Part shown: positions 47,100-58,510 of the stretch, one piece after another | Position numbering within the stretch: position 1 is the first letter of the stretch | Layout: each line of letters starts with the position of its first letter | DNA from: Heterocephalus glaber | Lineage: Eukaryota; Chordata; Mammalia; Rodentia; Bathyergidae | Direction: 5' to 3' | DNA length: 64,000 nt | NCBI RefSeq assembly: GCF_000247695.1 | Contig: NW_004624805.1 | Location: 1,241,433-1,305,432, forward strand | Notes under the pieces: model-generated | Told to the model about the DNA's origin: nothing | The model's input: the letters and a program-made list of their open reading frames with translations, nothing else | Databases searched by the model: none | Translations under genes and position numbers: made by a program

Positions 47100-47318
47100 A
47101 CCAGCTATTTGGGTGACTGCAGGTAACAGTAATATACTGTGTGTTTCAAAACAACTAAAAGAGAAGATCTTCAGTGTTTCACCACAAAGAAATAAACACT
47201 GGCGGTAACACAGATGATCATTGCCTTAATGTATGATTACACGATGTACGCATGTATGGAAACGTCAATCTGCCCCATAAATTTGTATAATTCTTATGTG
47301 TTAATTAAAAATAAAACT
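47100..47318 (+). mobile_element. L1M-type 3' UTR
   Basis: Follows the known order of an old mammalian L1 tail: aagagaagatcttcagtg, ttcaccacaaagaaataa, cagatgatcattgcc, cacgatgtacgcatgtatgg, aatttgtataattcttatgt, ending in an A-rich tail (ttaattaaaaataaaac). Confidence 0.62.
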
Positions 47319-47320
47319 AC

Positions 47321-47400
47321 GGGGCTTGGGTGCAGCTCAGTGGCAGACCCCTGACTGATCTGCACAGGCGTGGCTTCCATCTCCAGCACCATGAGAAAAG
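47321..47400 (+). mobile_element. Old ID SINE
   Basis: ggggcttgggtgcagctcag ... cttccatctccagcaccatg, directly after the A-rich tail of the L1. Confidence 0.65.
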
Positions 47401-47536
47401 CAAAGTGATTAATATGATAATGGAGAAAAGCATCTAACATGTTCCAGGACTGATTGGCAGCTGAGGGAATACTTTGTCCCCATCTTGCCTCTCCTGGGCC
47501 CGAAAGAGTAGAGTAATTGGAAGAGCAGGATCTCAC

Positions 47537-48150
47537 CATGTTGTAGTCAGGGTCTGCAAGGGGGTAGATTTAATGCAGGACACCTAATTTACAAGATTAT
47601 TTTATAATAGTCGCCCTAAAAGCCAAATGCAGAGGAGTACAAGAGATCAGTCTGTACACTAGGGACCCGAAGAATCCAGCCGCGGGCCTGGATCCCAAGG
47701 CACTGTCCTCTACTGGTCCAGCTGAAGGCCCAGAGCCCACAGCAATGTCTCATGCAAGTCTGGATCAAGGGTCTACACTGGGAAGGCCCGAGGCCAGCGG
47801 TGGAAGCTGGAAAGCCTGCACCTCGGAGGTGAAGGGTCTCTGCCACTAGGCTGGGGGATCTGCACTGGAGCCAGGAAGTGACACTCACGGTGAAGATCAG
47901 AGCTCTTCTGATGAGAACAGCAGCCATTCCCAGTGACAGCAAGGACCCAAGCTCCTCCTCTGAGGAGAACAGCCAAGTTCATATCAGGAAAAGCAGCCAT
48001 GCAAGCTTCTCCAGGGAAATCAGCAGCATGCAACCTTCCCCTCCAGGCCTCCTTTTATGCACTTGGCAGCAATCAGGTGGGCCTTCCATGCCCAGAACCA
48101 TGCTGACTCAGCTCAGCTGGGTGTTCCAAGTGCACCATTAATGCACCACA
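47537..48150 (-). mobile_element. Possible LTR fragment, unclassified
   Basis: The start tgttgtagtcagggtctgc resembles an inverted LTR end of the ...accctgactacaaca type. The rest is repeat-like, but I cannot place it in a family. Overlapping frames have no recognisable domain. Confidence 0.25.
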
Positions 48151-49879
48151 CACCAGGACGTAAAGTGCTACTGGATAGAAAAGGCTTAGAAATGCAAACC
48201 GTTTGGTTGTGTGCGAACGTGGTTGAAGTTTGTAACAAGCCCGTCTAGTCCCTGTGATTCCCTGTGCAGACCCTGGTCCTGGCAGTGGTGTGCCAACCTT
48301 AGAAACTGGCCCAAGTTCTGACGGGATTTTTGAATTATTAAGCACATCTTTCTCTGACTCGGTTGCATAGAGATTGTCAACTAATTCTGAATAATCTCTT
48401 CTTTCCGCCCTCGGGACTTGCTGTACTGCGAGTCCTGAAGTGATGGCACTGAACCATCAAAGAGGAAGTCCCTGAAGTCAAGACCCACAGGCTCTTCTCT
48501 TACAAAGCCCCACCACCCTTTCCCACACAGCCCTGGGGCAGTCATGTTACCTTCTTAACCATTTCCTGCCTCTGAGTCTCCTCAGAGGACTCAGCTCCCC
48601 TTCCACTGTGTGTAAGTTTAATCAGTCAGCTGATGCCTGGACGCCCTCCAGAATCTGTCAGGACTCAAAACAGCTTGCGGGGAGCAGCCTGTGCTCTAAC
48701 CAAAGGTGCTTGCAGATGCCGTCGGTGCCCTGCGGGATGAGACATGTCCTCTTCTGTGTGTCCACTGGGCACGGACTCAGAAAACGTTCATCCCCGCAGG
48801 AGATGTGCTGGGACACAGAAATCCCGCCGCTCTGCCCAGCGTTGTGGATGCACAAGACCCGGGGAGGCTTCACAACTATTGATTTCGACCGCTGTTGTTT
48901 TTATCGTCTTCATGTATCCACCATTCAGCTGTGAAATGGCCTGGGATTCACCTTCTGAAGAGGCAGGTCTGAAAGCATTGGCACTCCTTGAATCTGGTCT
49001 CAGCCTCTGGACTGGGGGAGCCGAGAGCTCGGCATCTGCCTCAGGGTGAGCAGCTGCACCCTGAGGCCTGCGCTCCCTCCATGCCTGCTCGTCTGCCCTG
49101 TGCAGGACCCTTCTGTCAGAGTCACCTTGCAACTCACCTTTACCACCCTTGTCCTGTGCACCCAAGGTGCTTTCCTGGTGCCCCAGGACCACCTGCACGA
49201 ACGCATAAAGGACCCCTGGTGACTCTGCTGATGCAGGGCAATTTCCAGTCTTCCAGCTCCTAAGTTAGCCAGGGTTCCAGCTGGACCTTTGGGTGGGCAC
49301 AGCAGGATCCTGACGATGGTGGAAGAACCATGAAGACACCGTTCTCTCCCCCTCAGCCTGCTCGTCCTCCACCCCAGAAGCAGCCAAGCCAAGGTCCTGC
49401 CGGCCAGGTCAGCCTTCCTCCCCAGGGCCCTTCCTGTCACGCACACCAGCCTTGCAGTGACTCATCCCCCACGTGGGTTTCAGCATGGGAGTGTTCACCT
49501 GAGGTCCATTGTATCTGCTTTCAGCCACCGAACCACAGAACCAGCCACACGGAGACTGGCAGGCATCACACTGGTCACCTGGGAATTTAGGGGATGCTGT
49601 ATTTCTTGCAGACAACCCAAGGGCTCTGGTTCTTCCTAGCCAAGAACACCCCCTTTCATACCTAAGAAGCACTTGGGCTCCCACCCACTGATCCTCTACC
49701 CACCCTCACCCTCGCCCCTACTACCAACCCACAAAAGGGACCACAGACGTACACCAGTTAGCAACAGGCCCAGGAGGGCATGTAGGCAGAGTCACCGCTG
49801 GCACCAACATCCGAGCCGTGAGATGGGCCACCCTGGCTGCCCGGGCAGCTGGCTGGTCAGGCATAGTGTGATCTTCGCT
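48151..49879. other. No gene recognised
   Basis: Unique-looking, GC-rich in its right half. Frames of up to 148 codons (49000-49446 minus) have no known domain. Confidence 0.45.
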
Positions 49880-50240
49880 ACTTTCCCAGCGCTGGGACAA
49901 AAGGCCCGACACCCACAGCTTGTGGGGGAGAGGTTTACTTTGGCTCATGATTTCCGTCCATGGTCAGCTGGCTCCAAGGCAGCAACAGGATGGCAGAGGG
50001 GCCTGGTGGAAGAGCAGGTGCCAATTCGTGGCAGCCAGGAAGCAGAGACAGGAGGAGAAGCCGGGAGGGATACCGCACCCTTCCGGGTCACACCCCAGTG
50101 CCAGTCCCTTCTCACCAGGCCTCTAAGCCGTCAGCAGCACATCCATGCCTGGGTGAAGCCACCCACCAGTGTAGCACCCCACCACCGACCCCCTTCCGTG
50201 CACATGAGGCTTTGGGGTAACATTAGCTCTCAATCATGAT
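49880..50240 (-). mobile_element. MaLR-like LTR
   Basis: On the plus strand: gggacaaaaggcccgacacc, gaggtttactttggctcatg, tccatggtcagctggctcc, cttctcaccaggcctctaag, and a caatcatgatgg end. The 188-codon plus frame 49673-50239 runs through it and is therefore not a gene. Confidence 0.6.
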
Positions 50241-52662
50241 GGGGCCCCTCAAGCAGCGAGCTTCGTTCTTGATGCCTCTCTCTCCTTAATGTTGTGTCAT
50301 CCTTTCTTTTGATCCTATTCCTTGGCTCGCTCTGTCTCTTCCTTTACAGGAATTATAAACACATGCATGCACTACTCTAGTCATCAGCGTCCCAGCTGTG
50401 TTTTCCAAGGGTTTCATTGAAGGAATAAACTTTATAACTGAGAGGTGCAGGGTTGGGGGAGCCAGGAAAGCTCCTTTTCAGAGCATATTCTATGCTCTGT
50501 GACTCTGAGATCTCTACTCACCTCATTTTCCTTTAAAACTAAAGAAGGGCCAAACTGAGACCGGCCAGTGCAGAGCTCAGTGGGGAATGAATACAGACAA
50601 AAAGCTCATTCGTTTGGTTTCCTCTCTTCTAAAAGAAAGTCCTCGTGCTGCAGGGCTGCTGCTGCGTGGTGTCAGAGCCCGCTTCCCTCTTGCTGGAGGA
50701 GGATGCGCACTGGGTGCCGACAGCATGCCTGGGTGCTTGGGTGCATGGCTAGGTCCCGGCGGGCCACAGTGCACTGGGCTGCAGGGGAGCAGTTGATCCC
50801 GACTCAGAGTTTTAATCTGGAGATATTTTCGCTTCAACACACTGTCATTATAATCCTGAGAAACTGGAAGGTGAAGCCCCGTGAATACTAAATCGAGCCC
50901 TTAATTGTACGGCCACAGTTGCCATTTTTGGCTGATTCTTCCTGATTCCTCACTTTCTTGACACTGCGATGACATCATCCCAGAGAAGAGAAACCTCTGT
51001 CTCCCCAAGACTCCACTTGTTCCTCCACTCAGCTCCGTGACCCTAAATTGCCTTCCGTCTTCTTATCGATGTGGCCATCAAGCTGTCACTGTCCAGCAGA
51101 TCTCCACTGGGCGTCTGGAAGAAAGCGGGCTTGTTAGACATTCACAGGAAGAATGAATGGCCAATTGACTGGGACTTCCTGGGACAGTTTCGATGTTTAG
51201 GAGGAGGTTGCTGACACAAATCAGTGTCTACTGGAATTTCAGGTGCTCCCATCACCATTTGTAGAAGGTTTATTAAGTGTCGGTCACAGTCTTTTGTAAA
51301 AGTCACACAATTAGGAGCAGCAGCTTTGCTGTAAAGAGAAGGAGCCTTTCCTACACCTCTTCTCTGTGCTGTCGCTCTGGTCCGGGCCACCAGTTCCCAT
51401 ATGGTCGTTGCGCTCAGCCAAGCGTCCACCCTCCTGGTGTTCTCACCAAATCTTAGCCTCCAGCTCTCGGTGCTCAGTGAGTGCCGGTCCCCATCCTGTC
51501 ACAGAGCGCTCACACCCGTGTGCTACCTCCTTGGGCCACGTTCACAGCAATCATAATCTGGATGTGAATTTTTTCCCCACGCATCTCCATCTCTTCCCCT
51601 CCTAACCTGAAATGTTTTCTAATCCAGAGTAGCTCTTTTCTTTCTTCTAAAACTGGTTCTTTCCATGAAGTGTTTTCAGATGATGGAAAATTAATGTGCT
51701 TTATTGTAACTTACAAAGAAGATGTTTCCATTTTCAAATTTTAAATGTAGTGCATCCTAACCCAAAGTTTTCTAGTGTGTTCTAGTAGCACAGGCATGAG
51801 TTATGCAGGGTGAAAAGGCAGGACTCAGTGTCCAGAGTCAGTGTGAACTCCGTTTAGATGACATCTGTATTAATAGACTCCTTCCCCAGCAGACCCAAGG
51901 TGCCACCTGCTTTAGTTTGGATCTCTTGGAGCATTGGCGGCCTTCCTAAACATGGGGTGTGGTTTCGGAGGAGCCTTGGGCTTACAGGGCTTGAGTGGCT
52001 TCTGAGAAAGTGAACTTTAAAATCTCTCCTGACGAATGGCCTTGTGGAAGGAGAAAGCTGAGCCAAGGAAATGAGGATGCCAGAGCCCAGGTATCTGGGC
52101 TGGGTCGCCAGAGCCAGGCTTTCCCCAAGGAAGCTGCTGAAGACCCACTGTGGTCTGTGCCTTGAAGTCTTCCTATTCCCTTCAATCAGGCGTGGCGATC
52201 TTACCCTGGTGTCTTTGACTCTCCCTTGGAGAAGCAAAGAAAAGTGCCTCTGGCAGTGCCTCTGGCAGCTCAGTGACAGTGAGAGGCTTCCTTCCCTCTG
52301 TCCTCAAGATTCAGAGTCAGCATGAACTCTGCCCCACATTTGCAGAAAGTGAGTCTGAGATATGCACTGTGACATCAAGGGCCTCGAGAAGGGTCAGGGA
52401 CACAGTTGGTGCTCAGTAGAGAGCCGCTGGATCCACATGACCAGGGGGTGACAAAAGACAGAGCCAAGTGACAGGTGACACCAGGGCCTCTGCCACCCGG
52501 GATGGCCGGTGCACAACTCTGGGTCCTCTGCTCACACCAGGGCCAGCACCTCTGTCTACACTGTCCTCAGTGCTCCCCCTTGGCCATTTCACGTTCATTC
52601 AACTCTTCCCCAGTGGACTGCCCTTCCCTGGGCTAGTTCAGGGTTCACAGAGGAACCGAAGA
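50241..52662. other. No gene recognised
   Basis: Unique-looking sequence. A 12-bp word gtgcctctggca is doubled at about 52244-52269. Short open frames only. Confidence 0.45.
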
Positions 52663-52800
52663 CTAGTGGCACACACTTGTATTCCCCACACTCGGGAAGC
52701 TGAGTCAGGAGGATCCTGAGTTTGAGGCCAGACTGGTCTCCGTGGTGAGTTCAAGCCTGGCCTGGGCCCCATATTGAGGCCCTGTCCCGGGAAGAAAAAG
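52663..52800 (+). mobile_element. B1-type SINE
   Basis: agtggcacacacttgtattc, gggaagctgagtcaggagga, gagtttgaggccagactgg and an A-rich tail. No ID part attached. Confidence 0.75.
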
Positions 52801-52941
52801 TTCACAGACTAGAGACATTGAGGGGAGACCAGATGAAATGAAGGAAGGAGGGAAGCGACCTACTTCAATGCTCTCCTATGACAGTACACGTAGAGCGCAG
52901 AAATAATATTTTTAAATGCAGTCTGCAAGTTGAACTGATCA

Positions 52942-53012
52942 GGGGCTGCGGACAAGCTCAGTGGGAGGGCATTCGCATGTTGTGCATGAGGCCATTTAAT
53001 CTCAGAACCAGA
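52942..53012 (+). mobile_element. Old ID SINE fragment
   Basis: ggggctgcggacaagctcag ... ggagggcattcgcatg ... atctcagaaccagaag; degenerate A and B boxes. Confidence 0.5.
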
Positions 53013-55176
53013 AGACAGAACATGCAGGTGAACTGATTAACTCTGTGGAACCCTTTTCGGTTTTCTTACGTTTCACAAGCTGTCATGGGGCCGGTGGGAG
53101 CTGGGAATCTCCTCATGGTCCCCAGAGCAATGGAGGGGAATGGCTGCCCCAGGGTTCTGGGCCATGCGGTCCCCTCGGAACACTGATGAGCGTTACAAAC
53201 TGTTCCCAAGGCAGATGTGCAGAAGCACACACACTCTACAGAGAACTTGGGGATTTGTCTCCAAGACAAGCACCTGGAGCCAGAGCCTGGTCATCTGAGT
53301 TCATCACACCACGGCCTTTCAGTCCTCTTTCATTGCTGCGTAGGCTACGGCATGGCAGATCCATGGCCTGCAGTTGATCCCTACGTGAATAGGTGACAGA
53401 ACGAGAAATAAAATTCACATGGCCTAAGTCCAGTATTGATTACTTAGTGCCATGAGAATATGGAACAGAGTCAAGTGACATTTCCCCCCACTGCAGCAGA
53501 GTGAACGAACAAGACCGCGTTCTTTCTCCCTTGAGGCAGGGAAGCGGGTTAAGCTGGGGGAGTATTGGAAAGAGGGCACCCGGGGAGAGGGACAAAAGCA
53601 ACGCACTCTGCCGGGAGAGAAGCACAGATACCCACAGGTCCCTCGGGACATATGAGAGAGACCGGAGGGAGAACAGACTGTGGCAGCTTCCTCCCTTTAT
53701 CTCTCTTCGGGAGCAAGAAACTACTCCAGTTAAGCCTAACAAAACTGATGTCCTAGTATAAGTTCACATATTAGCTTCTAAGCAGCAGTCTGCGATCATA
53801 TATGTGCAACAGCTTTGAACTTTGAATGCATGTGACAGCAAATGTAAGGTAATATTGCTTCTGAATCAGCTAATTCCAAGGAGACAGGGAACGTTTCCTC
53901 CCAGACCCCATGCTTACTTCAGATCCCAAGGCTAAGAGCTCTGCATACAGCTACTTAACATAGTCCAGAGCTGGGCTTTAATGCAAACATAGTGAACAAA
54001 ATACAGTAACATGAATTTACTAGGTAAATAATTAAAGTATTATTGACTTAGAATCTTTCGGCACACCACTTGGGTGATAACATGAGCAAATCACAGGAAA
54101 ACAAATGAGCATTGAGGATCTGATATGAGTTCTCATTTCTTGATCCTAACCGGCTCATTCTCCCAAACAGTCCCCTTTGATACGCGCTACAGTCACAAGC
54201 CGGAGAAGCTAGACAAACGGCACTTCAGCCCCTCTCAACACAGCGGGGCTCGACCGGGCCCGGCCTGGGAAAGGCTGACTTTATAACTTAATCCTTAATT
54301 CCTGCTAGGATGTTGGTGACCACAGGCATTACTCTTGGCAGCCATATTTACACTTTAAGAGATGGTCCTAAAAAGCACATTGTGTCATTTATTAAAGTGA
54401 ACTTTTAATGACGGGATTTCAGACTGAATAACATTTGGATGGAGGAGCTTCCAGAATGGGAATGGAAGAGGGCATTCTAATTTCCTGGTGCAGGCTGAGT
54501 CTTCTGCACTTCTCATTATTTTTGATTCCTAGAGTGTTGTTGCTACTCCTTCTGAGATAACCCCGTGTATACACGTTTATGGGTACATTCATGCCAGCAT
54601 TATTCAACAAAGCAGCAGGTATGGGAGCTGATACGCTTGCATTATTTCCTAGTTCTGCAGTCATAAGTGAGGCTGACTACCCTAAGTTTCACTTGTCTTT
54701 CCTTCAAGTTTTGTTATATATTCCTATTTCTCCTCTGTACTAGTTATTCTTTAAACACCTGGTACTAATTTCCGTGAAAGACTAGCTAACTGTTCCATTT
54801 GTTTCTGATGGGCTCTTGAGAGGGAGATGTGTCCTCGAGGGCGGGAGGTCAGACGTCTGTCTACCTCTGTACCCTGGTGGTGGCTCAGGCTTTTCCCGGC
54901 CACGTCATCTTCTGCGTCAGACCTAAGCTGAAAGCAACAAAAGCAATCATGTTTCTCTGCATTTCTCTTTATATTTTTAATAGAACTTGCATGCTTTCAT
55001 GCTGGATTGTTTGGTACATGAAGTTTTATGACTTTTATTGCCATGATGGATTCTGTAATATGCTTTGGTTTTTTTTGTCCTTTGTGAGCCTTTTGGCCAG
55101 GAATTCACCTTGCACTAGGTGTTCCTGGTCCCTTATTTTTTTGTGTGCTTTTTTGTTACATTTCTCTCCTCACTTC
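53013..55176. other. No gene recognised
   Basis: Unique-looking. CGTGTATACACG at about 54563 is a short palindrome. A 139-codon plus frame (54829-55248) is Phe/Cys-rich and runs into the CA repeat, so I do not call it. Confidence 0.45.
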
Positions 55177-55192
55177 ACACACACACACACAC

Positions 55193-55226
<34 letters not shown>
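55177..55226. repeat. (CA)n microsatellite
   Basis: About 25 CA units with a single cg interruption near the middle, likely length-variable between individuals. Confidence 0.95.
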
Positions 55227-55228
<2 letters not shown>

Positions 55229-56884
55229 CCTCTTCTGTTGATTTCTAGCAGCCACTCAGTGTTCCCAGCAGTATAATGATGTCAGCAGGAGAACTGGGCA
55301 TGAGGACCAGTCATTTCAGAACTGTTCCAGGTAGAAGAGAGTACAGTGACCCCCTCCTAGGTGTACTTAGACCCTGCATTGTGAGCCTGGAGGAAGATGT
55401 GCTGCTGTCTTCTTTTGACAAGCACATGAAGTTAAGCATGATTAAGCCACTGCTCGCTTACCTCTAGTCCCGTAAGCTTTTTGGTAGTGGGCATTTCTCC
55501 AGTTTCTGTTTCTGGACAGTTTAGTTGGAGGGCTCGAGTGAGTTCTTGGCATTTTCTGTATCTCTGGCATCTCAGTGGGGAGACAGAAGAGGCTGCCTGG
55601 GCCACCCACATGCTGCCTCCGAGTTCCATGGGGGCAGGCTAGGCTGCCATTCCCCACCGGCAGCTCTTGTCACTAGGAGGCTGGACAGCAATGACTGGTG
55701 TGGAGCAGTACTCCCTGCCACTCGAGTCAGGCCGTGCTCATGGCGGTGCCCGTGGACAGTGGGGCAGTGCACGCGCATGTGGTGGCAGGTGGCATCATTA
55801 TAATACTCTTCTCATCGCTGCTATTTCACATTCTGAATCCTGCCTCTGCTGCTGTTGCAATGAATGATCCGTTTCTTCACTGCTAAAAATAAGCACAATG
55901 CTCTGATTGCTGCAGTCCACCAGGGAGACCCCAGTACCGGGAGCCAAGTTCATGCATAAGAAATCATAATTTCCTGACAACAACCTTTCAGTATTGTCCT
56001 AAGGCCTACCCTCAGGTGGCATGGCAGTGTGGTGGAGGGATTTGGTGGTAGCTTCCCCATGGTGCTGTTTTACAGTGAGAAATATTTCAGAGCCTACTGA
56101 AGTGCTCATAACAATGTGTAATTTAAAAGCACTGTAGAAGGAAAAGGGGGGCCATGAGCACAGGCATTCTTTCAGCCAGACTGTCATGAGGGAAAACACC
56201 AATATAAAAATAGCCTGCTCTAGGAGCTCAATAGCTCATCTCTCTGAATGCCTCTGAGTCATATTTTACAGGCGACACACTTGGGCACTGTGGGGCAACA
56301 GCTGGGTCTAGCTGGGGTGATTAAGCAGAATTCCAGGCGGATACTTCCCAGCAAAATTGTTCAGGAGCTTCAGACTGCAAAATCTCTACCCTTGGTGCTG
56401 ACTTCAGCAGCAGGAAGATCGTGGCTGGATTTTCCAATCCTTGGTTGGTAGAATGCAGCTCTTAGGCTTTTGAACCCTTTGGCTGGACTCAGGCGTCTCA
56501 GGGAAAGCTGTAAAATTTCTATTTTCAGATTCTTAATTTTTAGTGTGCTTGATACTCCTGGGGCGGCTTTTTAATGGCACACATATAACAAGGAGACTTT
56601 ATTCTCCTGTTTTGACTGTAGCACCTTCTTTACTGAGGCATTTAGGAAATCCTAAGGCGTTCAGAACGCACTGACAGGAGAATGCCTACCTCCATCTAAA
56701 TGGTGATCCCCCATCCATCCTTGTTTGGTTGGATAATAGAGATAGTTATTAAGAGATAACTCTGTCTCAACAACCCTCTAAACCCTGGTGGCTTTCCATG
56801 GAATTTCAAGGAGTGTGTCTTTAAATCAAGGTTATACATGAAGGTATAATGACACAATTTTATTGGAAAGGGGAGAAAGCAGCC
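55227..56884. other. No gene recognised
   Basis: Unique-looking sequence with short open frames only. Confidence 0.45.
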
Positions 56885-57065
56885 TAGTTGAAAGAATTTT
56901 GACTTTTGTCACATTGTAGGAACTCTTTGATTTTGGGTACATTCCTTGGATGGCTGAGCCTCAATTTCCATATCTGCAAAACACCCAGATATAATGAAAT
57001 CAGCCTTCCTCTGAGGGTGGCCAGAGCAATGAAAATAGGATAAAAGTAAGTGGCACGGTGGAGGG
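56885..57065 (+). mobile_element. MIR
   Basis: MIR order: gaaagaattttgacttttgt, actctttgattttgggtaca, gagcctcaatttccatatct, gcaaaacacccagatataat, gagggtggccagagcaatga. Confidence 0.6.
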
Positions 57066-58082
57066 CTGCCTTGTTTGAATGAGGCAAATCAGGGCTGAAG
57101 GGAGGGAACTGCCCGGATTTGGCTTCCGTTTTAGAGTCGCAGACTAACTCTCCTCTGTGTCTGGAAGTGATTCACACTGGAGCCAGACAGAAGCCACCTC
57201 CGCACCCAGGAGACTGAGCAGGGCACCAACATGCTGCTAATTTTAAATGGAAAAGAACAGATTTATTCTTTGTAATGGAAATACTCATGTCTGCAAAGTG
57301 CATCTCCCTTATGTGCAAAGGTCTTTGGGTATGTGTGGCCCATACTAAGTTCTTTGTAAGTCCTAAGACAGAAGTTGTATAATCAGTGTTATCTTGGAAG
57401 TACTGTCAGGCTACAAGAAACATGCAGCGTCTACATGGTTGAAACGTCACATCCCTGTGGATGAAGCTGCTAGCGACTGGGGCTTGGGAGTTGGAGGAGT
57501 GGGCTGCAGAGCAACAGTGGATCAGCAGACACTACACGATGCCCACTGCCACCCGTGTACCCCACTTACTTCTTAACATTGCCCTGCTGTTTCCCGGTGT
57601 TCACCGCACAGGTAAAGCCACCCACCCCCCGTTTGCACGTCAGTCCGGCCAGGCTGGGGAAGGCAGCTGCCTTCCGCAAGTGATCAGTCATGTTCAGCAG
57701 TGGAATTGGGAGGACTCAGAGAGAAAAGCTATGGGGCAGGAGCCACAGGGCGAGATGCCTTTCTTCCTTCTCTGCAGGAGGCCCGCAGAGGCTCTGCAGG
57801 CCCCTGTACTTCTGAGGATGGAGCCACAGTGAAGAGGCCATGGTGCCCATGTGGCGAGGACTGAGGCTCTGGGGAATGGCTCGCCAGTGCCTGAGGCCAC
57901 ACACCTGCGGCCCACTCCGCTCAGGCGTGGTTATGTGAGATGACAACTTCATTGCCCAAAGATGAGCATCTTCTAGTTTGCAGATGAAGGCCTCCAAACA
58001 AACAGAAGACCCCGCTGAAGTGCACCCCTCGAAGAGGAGGCATTGGCAGAGAGCAGAAACACTTGCAGCTTGTTGGTTACAG
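57066..58082. other. No gene recognised
   Basis: Unique-looking. A 123-codon plus frame (57461-57832) has no known domain. Confidence 0.4.
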
Positions 58083-58251
58083 TTGATTTGAGGCCTGAAC
58101 CCAGGACCTCTGCACCGAGCTATGGCCCAAGCCCTTTTTTGCTTTCAGACAGAGTCTCACTAAGTCACTAAGCTGTCGGCTGGGCTAGAACTGGCAATCT
58201 TCCCACCTCAGCCTCCGGAAGTGCTGGGATCACACACGTGTGTTCCCGTGC
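58083..58251 (-). mobile_element. B1-dID SINE
   Basis: Inverted ID part (ggcctgaacccaggacctct) then inverted B1 (cagacagagtctcactaagt ... gaagtgctgggatcacacac). Confidence 0.75.
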
Positions 58252-58349
58252 ATAGCGAGGGCCCCTGTGAGAACAGAGAGTCAGTTCGTGCAGAGCTGTC
58301 AGGCCTGGCTCACAGGACAGTTCAGTGAGTGCCAGCAGTTTTTGCTAAA

Positions 58350-58510
58350 GGTCCTTTTACAGGCGTTGAGGATTTCACCTATATTCATTCATTTGCTCCT
58401 CACGAGAACTCTCCCACATGAGTGATTAGTCCCACTTTATAGGTGGGAAAACTGAGACACCAAGAAGTTGGAGAACTGCCTGGCATCGAGCAGTCTGCCA
58501 GTGACGAGGC
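58350..58510 (-). mobile_element. MIR/L2-type fragment
   Basis: Inverted words: tcatttgctcctcacgagaa, gattagtcccactttatagg, tgggaaaactgagacaccaa. The 183-codon minus frame 58437-58988 overlaps it and is not called. Confidence 0.55.

Noticed and set aside
49673..50239. 188-codon plus frame as a gene
   Set aside because: More than half of it lies in a MaLR-like LTR.
54829..55248. 139-codon hydrophobic plus frame as a membrane protein
   Set aside because: It ends in the CA repeat, has no family resemblance, and its hydrophobicity follows from T-rich sequence.
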